Shown: positions 7,569-12,618 of the stretch, piece by piece
Position numbering within the stretch: the stretch's first letter is position 1
Layout of the letters: every line of letters begins with the position of its first letter
From: Sulfuriferula sp.
Lineage (GTDB): Bacteria; Pseudomonadota; Gammaproteobacteria; Burkholderiales; Sulfuriferulaceae
Length of the DNA stretch: 12,618 bases
Reading direction: 5' to 3'
Assembly: GCA_027311185.1 (NCBI GenBank)
Contig: DAICZK010000032.1
Span: forward strand, 1 to 12,618
Position numbers and translations under genes: made by a program
The notes under the pieces: generated by a model
Databases searched by the model: none
What the model saw: only the letters and a program-made list of their open reading frames with translations
Told to the model about the DNA's origin: nothing

Positions 7569-7874
7569 TTAGCCTTTCAGATGATCCAAATCGTCCACGT
7601 GTATGGTATGCAAATTGCGGAACAGCACGACCAGTATCGCGAGCCCTATCGCCGATTCCGCCGCCGCGACCGTCAGTATGAAAAACACGAAAATCTGACC
7701 TGCCGTGTCGCCGAGGTAATGTGAAAAAGCAATGAAATTCATATTCACGGCCAGCAACATGAGCTCTATCGCCATGAGCAGAATAATGAGATTTTTGCGG
7801 TTCAAAAATATGCCCAACACGCTGATCGCGAACAAAAACGCGCCCAGAATCAAATAATGCGACAGTGACAACAC
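7569..7874 (-). CDS. nuoK: NADH-quinone oxidoreductase subunit K
   Basis: Small three-helix membrane subunit of complex I (ND4L homologue), part of the proton path between the quinone site and NuoN. The two essential membrane glutamates are present: in [16 protein letters not shown] and in [15 protein letters not shown]. There is no suitable ATG at the N-terminus. GTG at 7874 (101 residues) lies 6 bases after a GGGGG ribosome site; the next codon, TTG at 7871, would give exactly 100 residues starting MSLSHYL and put the glutamates at 36 and 72, as in E. coli. I prefer GTG on spacing, but the choice is open. It is 33 bases after nuoJ and 31 before nuoL. Confidence 0.95.
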   Translation of the reverse strand: MLSLSHYLILGAFLFAISVLGIFLNRKNLIILLMAIELMLLAVNMNFIAFSHYLGDTAGQIFVFFILTVAAAESAIGLAILVVLFRNLHTIHVDDLDHLKG

Positions 7875-7907
7875 GGTATTCCCCCTCAAATGAACAGCGA
7901 TAGACGA

Positions 7908-8525
7908 TCAGGATTTAGTCGAGGACGGCTGATCCGATGCCATTTCGACCATACGGACGCGTTCCCCGCGTTGGATTTTCACCTGTTCTGCCGGGTTCTG
8001 ATATTTGCTGTTTTTACGGCGCCGCATGGTCAGGGTAATGGCCGCCACTATCGCCACCAGCAGCACGACCGCCGCCAGCTCGAACGGATAGACATACTGC
8101 GTGTAGAGCAGTCCGCCCAGTTCCTTGGTATTGCTGTATCCGGCAGGATGCAAACTCGGTGCCGGAACGATGCTCAAACCGAAATTGCGGCTGCCCAGAA
8201 CGATCCCCATTTCCACTGCCAGCATCGTCGCGACAAAACCCGCCAGCGGCAAATAATCCCAGAAGCCGTCGCGCAGACGGTCGAGATTGATGTCTAGCAT
8301 CATGACCACAAACAGGAACAGCACCATCACCGCGCCGACGTAGACGAGCACCAGCGTGATCGCCAGGAACTCGGCGTCGAGCATCAACCACAAACCCGCC
8401 GCCGTGAAAAAGGCCAGCACCAGGTACAGCGCGGCATGGACGGGGTTTCGGGTGGTAATGACGCGAAATGCGGCGAACAACAATATTGCGGCAAAAAAAT
8501 AGAATACTACGACGGCAAAACTCAT
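7908..8525 (-). CDS. nuoJ: NADH-quinone oxidoreductase subunit J
   Basis: Membrane subunit of complex I (ND6 homologue) with five expected helices, sitting beside NuoK and NuoA near the quinone cavity. Length is 205 residues. The most conserved stretch, VYVGAVMVLFLFVVMMLDI (61-79), is the third helix, which in known structures contains the pi-bulge that rearranges during catalysis. A charged tail follows the last helix from about residue 167 (MRRRKNSKYQNP onward), common in betaproteobacterial forms and probably cytoplasmic. The ATG at 8525 is preceded by GGGGA about 9 bases upstream and follows nuoI by 21 bases. Confidence 0.97.
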   Translation of the reverse strand: MSFAVVVFYFFAAILLFAAFRVITTRNPVHAALYLVLAFFTAAGLWLMLDAEFLAITLVLVYVGAVMVLFLFVVMMLDINLDRLRDGFWDYLPLAGFVATMLAVEMGIVLGSRNFGLSIVPAPSLHPAGYSNTKELGGLLYTQYVYPFELAAVVLLVAIVAAITLTMRRRKNSKYQNPAEQVKIQRGERVRMVEMASDQPSSTKS

Positions 8526-8546
8526 ATGGACTTGTCCCCGGCAAAA

Positions 8547-9035
8547 TTATCGGTATTTCGCATCTGCGCTTCTAGCGGCCGCAATTTGCGCCTCGTACTT
8601 GTCGCCAATCGCCAGCAACTGATTCTTCGTGTAGTACAGGTCGCCGCGTTTTTCGCCATGATATTCCAGTATATGCGTTTCAACGATGGAGTCGACCGGA
8701 CAGGATTCCTCGCAAAATCCGCAAAAAATGCACTTGGTCAGGTCGATATCGTAACGAGTGGTGCGGCGGCTGCCATCCTCGCGTTGCTCCGATTCTATCG
8801 TAATGGCCAACGCCGGACAGACCGCTTCGCATAATTTACAGGCGATGCAACGTTCTTCTCCGTTCGGGTAGCGGCGCAGCGCGTGCAAGCCGCGAAACCG
8901 CACCGACTGCGGCGTCTTTTCTTCCGGAAACTGTACTGTGATCTTGCGCGCAAAAAAGTGCCGCCCAGTCAATGCCATACCACGAAACAACTCGATAAGC
9001 AAAAAACGGGTGAAAAAATATTTGATCGCTTTCAT
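8547..9035 (-). CDS. nuoI: NADH-quinone oxidoreductase subunit I
   Basis: Peripheral-arm ferredoxin-like subunit of complex I (TYKY homologue) that carries clusters N6a and N6b and hands electrons to NuoB/N2. The 162-residue protein has two classic [4Fe-4S] motifs, [12 protein letters not shown] (Cys63, 66, 69, 73) and [12 protein letters not shown] (Cys102, 105, 108, 112), with all eight cysteines intact. An amphipathic N-terminus ([20 protein letters not shown]) should lie along the membrane, and [13 protein letters not shown] is typical of the alphaproteobacterial/mitochondrial type. The ATG is preceded by GGAG 8 bases upstream. It lies 52 bases after nuoH and 21 before nuoJ. Confidence 0.98.
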   Translation of the reverse strand: MKAIKYFFTRFLLIELFRGMALTGRHFFARKITVQFPEEKTPQSVRFRGLHALRRYPNGEERCIACKLCEAVCPALAITIESEQREDGSRRTTRYDIDLTKCIFCGFCEESCPVDSIVETHILEYHGEKRGDLYYTKNQLLAIGDKYEAQIAAARSADAKYR

Positions 9036-9087
9036 TTACAACGCTCCATCATCTTGAATTCGCCGCTCGGGTTCATTAGGGACACGT

Positions 9088-10116
9088 TTAATGAATCAGG
9101 TACGCAAAACGCGTCTGCATCACCGCCCCGACGACCAGCAACCATACCAGGGTAATCGGAATGAACACTTTCCAGCCCAGGCGCATGATCTGATCATAAC
9201 GGTAACGCGGGAACGTCGCACGCAACCACAGGAACAGAAACAAAACGAATGCAATTTTCGACAACAGCCAGATAAAACCGGGTATCCAGTTAAAAGGTGG
9301 AAAATTGAACAACGGATTCCAGCCACCCAGGAACATCAGCGAGGTCAAGGTCGCGATCAGTATCATGTTCGCATATTCGGCGAGAAAAAATATCGCGAAC
9401 GCCATCCCCGAATATTCCACGTGGAATCCCGCGACGATTTCAGACTCACCCTCGGCGACGTCGAACGGTGCGCGATTGGTTTCGGCGACGCCAGCGATGA
9501 AATAAACGATGAACATGGGGAACAGCGGCAACCAGAACCAGTGGAACATGCCACCGTTCTGTGCCTTGACGATATCGCCCAGATTCAGGCTCTGCGCCGC
9601 CATCAGCACGCCGACCAACGCAAAGCCCATCGCGATTTCGTATGAGACGATTTGCGCAGCCGAACGCAGGCTGCCCAGGAAAGCATACTTGGAATTCGAG
9701 GCCCAGCCCGCGATAATGACGCCGTATACGCCCAGGGACGTGATCGCCAGAATGTAGAGCAGACCGGCGTCGACGTTAGCCAGCACCATTTGCGGCGAAA
9801 AAGGAATCACCGCCCAGGCCGCCAGCGCGGGCGCAATCGTCAGCACCGGCGCGAGCACGAACAAAAACTTGTTCGCGCCGCTGGGGATGATGATTTCTTT
9901 CATCATCAGCTTGATGCCGTCGGCAATAGGCTGGAGCAAGCCTTTATAACCGACCCGGTTAGGGCCGATCCTGACCTGCATGTAGCCGATCACCTTGCGC
10001 TCTGCATAAGTCAGGTAGGCGACGCCTATCATCAGCGGCGCAACAATCCCGATAATTTTCGCCAGATCCCAGACTGCGGGCCAGGCGTAACCGAACAAAG
10101 CTTGCAAATAGGCCAT
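9088..10116 (-). CDS. nuoH: NADH-quinone oxidoreductase subunit H
   Basis: Membrane subunit of complex I (ND1 homologue) that forms most of the quinone-binding cavity and joins the peripheral arm to the membrane arm. It has 342 residues and eight expected helices. Conserved blocks are [19 protein letters not shown] (38-56), [12 protein letters not shown] (158-169), [20 protein letters not shown] (211-230, the acidic loop at the quinone site) and [19 protein letters not shown] (298-316). The start at 10116 is chosen because only one base separates it from the nuoG stop and GGAG lies 10 bases upstream inside nuoG. A GTG at 10143 would add nine unconserved residues and a longer overlap. Confidence 0.98.
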   Translation of the reverse strand: MAYLQALFGYAWPAVWDLAKIIGIVAPLMIGVAYLTYAERKVIGYMQVRIGPNRVGYKGLLQPIADGIKLMMKEIIIPSGANKFLFVLAPVLTIAPALAAWAVIPFSPQMVLANVDAGLLYILAITSLGVYGVIIAGWASNSKYAFLGSLRSAAQIVSYEIAMGFALVGVLMAAQSLNLGDIVKAQNGGMFHWFWLPLFPMFIVYFIAGVAETNRAPFDVAEGESEIVAGFHVEYSGMAFAIFFLAEYANMILIATLTSLMFLGGWNPLFNFPPFNWIPGFIWLLSKIAFVLFLFLWLRATFPRYRYDQIMRLGWKVFIPITLVWLLVVGAVMQTRFAYLIH

Positions 10117-10117
10117 G

Positions 10118-12466
10118 CTATACGCGCTCCACGCTAATTTCACCCATCATGGCCCCGAGCCCCGCCGTCAGCGGGTGTGCCGCCACGAGGCGAACGGCGC
10201 CGTCGGGCAACCTGTCGTCGGCCAATATCCGCACCACGACATGAGCGTCACCCTGGCGTATCCTGGCCATCTCCTGCGAGCGTAATCCCAGCGAGGCAAG
10301 CGTCGCCAAATTCAGCCGCGCGACCGGCAAGTCGGCCCCCGGCGTTTTTTGCAACGCAGCAGCGCGGCGCACGATGGCATCGGCTTGATACATCGGGATC
10401 TCGCCGATACGCGTAAGCCGGTCGGCAACCTCCACCGAGGTGACGACTGGCGTCGCGAGCCGGTTATCCAGACTGTCCGCCGGCAATTGACCATCCGGCA
10501 GGACTGCCAGCCGCACTGCATCGGCAGTATCGTAATCGAATCCGGGCAACCCTGCCATCGTCCCCAGCACCCGCAATACCTTCCACGCCGGACGCACCTC
10601 GCCCAGCGGCGCCACCGCGCCCTTGAACGACTGCACGCGCCCCTCGGTACTGATGAAGGTGCCCGCAGTTTCAGTGAACGGCGCAATCGGCAGCAGAACG
10701 TCGGCATAATCCAGCGCCGCATGTTTGTACGCGCTCATCGCAACGACCATGTCCGCGCTGCGCATCGCGCGCAACGCCGCGTCCGGGTTATGACAATCGA
10801 GCTCGGGCTCGGCACCCAGCAGCACATAAGCCTTGCGCGGCGTCGCCAGCATCGCCGCAGCGTCGAGACCGGCCAGGCCGCGATGCGGAACGGCGCCTGC
10901 CACGTAAGCGCCGACGCTATTGGCCGCCTCGCCCAGAAACCCGAGTACCGCTCCGGTCCATTCGGCGACAATCTGCGCTAAGGCATGTAAATCCGAATAT
11001 TGATGATGGTGCTGCGCGAGATTGCCCAACAACACGGCTTTGCGTTCTCCGCCCGACAGGCTGGTGGCGATCGCGACCGCTGCGGGGCCGCTTTGTATGC
11101 CGGCCAGGCGTTGCGCGATAGCCGCGGGCAACGGCCTGGCGGTCTGCTCGGCCAGTGCCACGGCGATCTGCGCGAGCGCGTTGACCATCGCCTGGGGAGC
11201 GACGATGACCTTATTAGTCACCTTCAGCAACAGATCGTCGTCAACTGGATTGAGCAGATTGAATTCCGCCCCGCTTTTGACTGCGGCGCGCAAACGGTGC
11301 GCCAGCAAGGGGTGGTCGGGACGCAGGGTGCTTCCGACCAGCAATACCCGGTCGAGGCTATTGATATCGGCGACCGCCATACCCAGCCAGGGTGCGCCAG
11401 CATGGGCTCCGTCGGCGCTGAAATCGGCCTGGGCGAGCCGCGTGTCGACGTTACCGGTACCGAATCCGCGCATCAGTTTCTGCAACAAATACAATTCTTC
11501 CAAGGTCTGGTGCGGCGTGGCCAGCGCGCCAATACTGTCCGCACCGTGAAGTTCGCGGATCTGCTTCAAGCCATTGCTGACATACTCCAGCGCTAGCTGC
11601 CACGACACCTCGAGCCAGCTGCCGTTTTGCTTGATCATGGGGCGTGTCAGGCGATGTTCCGAGTTCAGACCTTCATAAGCGAAACGATCTTTGTCCGATA
11701 GCCAGCATTCGTTGATCGCCTCGTTTTCCAGCGGCAGCACGCGCATGACGCGATTGTTTTTAACCTGTACCGCCAGATTGCTACCCAGGCCGTCGTGCGG
11801 ACTCACTGATTTGCGCCGCGACAACTCCAAGCTGCGTGCGGTGTAGCGGAAAGGTTTGCTGGTTAGCGCGCCAACTGGGCACAGGTCGATGATATTGCCG
11901 GACAACTCCGTATCGATGGTCTGATTAATAAAAGGCATGATTTCAGCATGTTCGCCCCGACCTGCCTGTCCCATTTCCATGATGCCGGCGATTTCCTGGC
12001 CGAAACGCACGCAAAGAGTGCAGTTGATGCAACGCGTCATATCGGTGGATACTAGCGGGCCAAGTTCTTTCTCCGTCACTACTCGTTTAACTTCCTGATA
12101 ACGCGAACTGCTGCCGCCATATCCGACGGCCAGATCCTGTAGGGTGCATTCGCCGCCCTGATCGCAAATCGGACAGTCGAGCGGATGGTTGATCAGCAGA
12201 AACTCCATCACGCCATGTTGCGCCTTGATCGCGTAATCAGACCGCGTAGACACTTTCATGCCATCTGTTACCGGGGTGGCGCACGCGGGCATGGGCTTGG
12301 ACGCTTTTTCGACCTGAACCAGGCACATACGGCAGTTCGCGGCGATGGAGAGTTTTTTGTGGTAGCAGAAGTGCGGTATGTAAATGCCGATCTGGTCCGC
12401 CGCATCCATGATGGTGCCGCCCTCGGGCGTGGAAATTTTGTTGCCGTCGATTTCGATTTCCAACAT
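10118..12466 (-). CDS. nuoG: NADH-quinone oxidoreductase subunit G
   Basis: Largest peripheral-arm subunit of complex I, carrying electrons from NuoF/NuoE towards NuoI. The 782-residue protein starts with a [2Fe-2S] ferredoxin domain for N1b (Cys34, 45, 48, 62), then the His-Cys3 motif for N5 (His94, Cys98, 101, 107), then a [4Fe-4S] site for N4 (Cys146, 149, 152, 196). From about residue 220 follows a molybdopterin-oxidoreductase-like domain that in this family holds no molybdenum cofactor. The cysteine motif for the extra N7 cluster of E. coli NuoG is absent, and the protein is shorter than the 908-residue E. coli form. The start ATG lies 8 bases after the nuoF stop, and the ribosome site AGGGGG begins inside that stop codon. 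A GTG at 12487 was not chosen since it lies before that site. Confidence 0.97.
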   Translation of the reverse strand: MLEIEIDGNKISTPEGGTIMDAADQIGIYIPHFCYHKKLSIAANCRMCLVQVEKASKPMPACATPVTDGMKVSTRSDYAIKAQHGVMEFLLINHPLDCPICDQGGECTLQDLAVGYGGSSSRYQEVKRVVTEKELGPLVSTDMTRCINCTLCVRFGQEIAGIMEMGQAGRGEHAEIMPFINQTIDTELSGNIIDLCPVGALTSKPFRYTARSLELSRRKSVSPHDGLGSNLAVQVKNNRVMRVLPLENEAINECWLSDKDRFAYEGLNSEHRLTRPMIKQNGSWLEVSWQLALEYVSNGLKQIRELHGADSIGALATPHQTLEELYLLQKLMRGFGTGNVDTRLAQADFSADGAHAGAPWLGMAVADINSLDRVLLVGSTLRPDHPLLAHRLRAAVKSGAEFNLLNPVDDDLLLKVTNKVIVAPQAMVNALAQIAVALAEQTARPLPAAIAQRLAGIQSGPAAVAIATSLSGGERKAVLLGNLAQHHHQYSDLHALAQIVAEWTGAVLGFLGEAANSVGAYVAGAVPHRGLAGLDAAAMLATPRKAYVLLGAEPELDCHNPDAALRAMRSADMVVAMSAYKHAALDYADVLLPIAPFTETAGTFISTEGRVQSFKGAVAPLGEVRPAWKVLRVLGTMAGLPGFDYDTADAVRLAVLPDGQLPADSLDNRLATPVVTSVEVADRLTRIGEIPMYQADAIVRRAAALQKTPGADLPVARLNLATLASLGLRSQEMARIRQGDAHVVVRILADDRLPDGAVRLVAAHPLTAGLGAMMGEISVERV

Positions 12467-12477
12467 TTTGCCCCCTA
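12467..12477 (-). promoter_or_regulatory. nuoG ribosome binding site fused with nuoF stop codon
   Basis: On the - strand the nuoF stop TAG (12477-12475) runs straight into GGGG, giving the ribosome site AGGGGG (12476-12471), which is followed by CAAA and the nuoG ATG. A ribosome ending nuoF would therefore cover the nuoG ribosome site, which fits coupled translation of two subunits that sit together in the NADH-oxidising arm. Confidence 0.7.
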
Positions 12478-12618
12478 AACCATGCACTTGCCGTGCTCGA
12501 TATGGTACTCGAACTCATGGCGATAATGTTTGAGCATCGCTTGCACCGGCATTGCTGCCGAATCGCCCAGCGCGCAAATGGTACGACCGCCGATGTTGTG
12601 TGCGACATCGTTTAACAG
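12475..12618 (-). CDS. nuoF: NADH-quinone oxidoreductase subunit F, C-terminal end only
   Basis: Only the last 47 codons and the stop are present; the rest of this roughly 430-residue subunit lies past the right edge. NuoF binds NADH and FMN and holds [4Fe-4S] cluster N3 at the tip of complex I. The visible piece contains NIGGRTICALGDSAAMPVQ, whose cysteine (visible residue 15) is the fourth ligand of N3, followed by the conserved tail FRHEFEYHI-type segment (here HYRHEFEYHIEHGKCMV). The gene ends 8 bases before nuoG, consistent with the usual order nuoE-F-G. Confidence 0.96.
   Translation of the reverse strand: MLNDVAHNIGGRTICALGDSAAMPVQAMLKHYRHEFEYHIEHGKCMV

Noticed and set aside
10117..10143. 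nuoH starting at GTG 10143
   Set aside because: This gives an unconserved nine-residue extension and a 26-base overlap with nuoG; ATG 10116 fits the family N-terminus and follows a GGAG site.
10349..11596. Several + strand open frames of 175-210 codons opposite nuoG
   Set aside because: They are shadows of the NuoG coding frame, with Arg/His-rich products and no family likeness.
12467..12487. nuoG starting at GTG 12487
   Set aside because: The clear AGGGGG ribosome site lies downstream of this codon and serves ATG 12466, which begins MLEIEIDG as expected for the ferredoxin domain.
1..12618. A defence system, CRISPR, prophage, insertion sequence or novel gene cluster
   Set aside because: Every stretch is accounted for by housekeeping genes in usual order; I see no repeats of array type, transposase, tRNA or integrase signal.

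Overview
The window is a stretch of bacterial chromosome, most likely from a betaproteobacterium. The evidence is the mitochondrial-type Nuo subunit sequences, a DUF2818 gene directly after nuoN, and the FIST and DUF1841 genes beside nth. I infer something near Nitrosomonadales/Gallionellales or Burkholderiales from family resemblance only; nothing here fixes the genus. Coding density is near total, no gene-free stretch exceeds about 100 bases, and I see no mobile element, CRISPR array, tRNA or rRNA.

Left part, + strand (1-2165): three tightly packed genes. These are the 3' part of nth (endonuclease III, base excision repair), a stand-alone FIST-domain protein, and a DUF1841 protein. Both junctions are overlapping stop/start codons, so the three look like one translationally coupled unit whose promoter lies before the window.

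Right part, - strand (2162-12618): the distal part of the nuo operon for NADH:quinone oxidoreductase (complex I). Read in the direction of transcription, from right to left, it runs nuoF (last 47 codons only), nuoG, nuoH, nuoI, nuoJ, nuoK, nuoL, nuoM, nuoN, then a small membrane protein of family DUF2818. NuoF and NuoG carry electrons from NADH through Fe-S clusters, NuoI passes them on to the quinone site at NuoH, and NuoJ, K, L, M and N form the proton-pumping membrane arm. nuoA-E and most of nuoF should lie beyond the right edge. The catalytic and ion-path residues I checked are intact, so the enzyme should be functional.

The two units converge and share four bases: the stop codons of the DUF1841 and DUF2818 genes overlap at 2162-2165, inside the loop of a perfect GC-rich inverted repeat. 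The largest gap in the nuo operon (102 bases, nuoM-nuoN) holds inverted repeats that can pair in two exclusive ways.

I did not find a clearly new biological system. The least understood parts are the nth-FIST-DUF1841 unit and DUF2818 as a possible complex I accessory protein.
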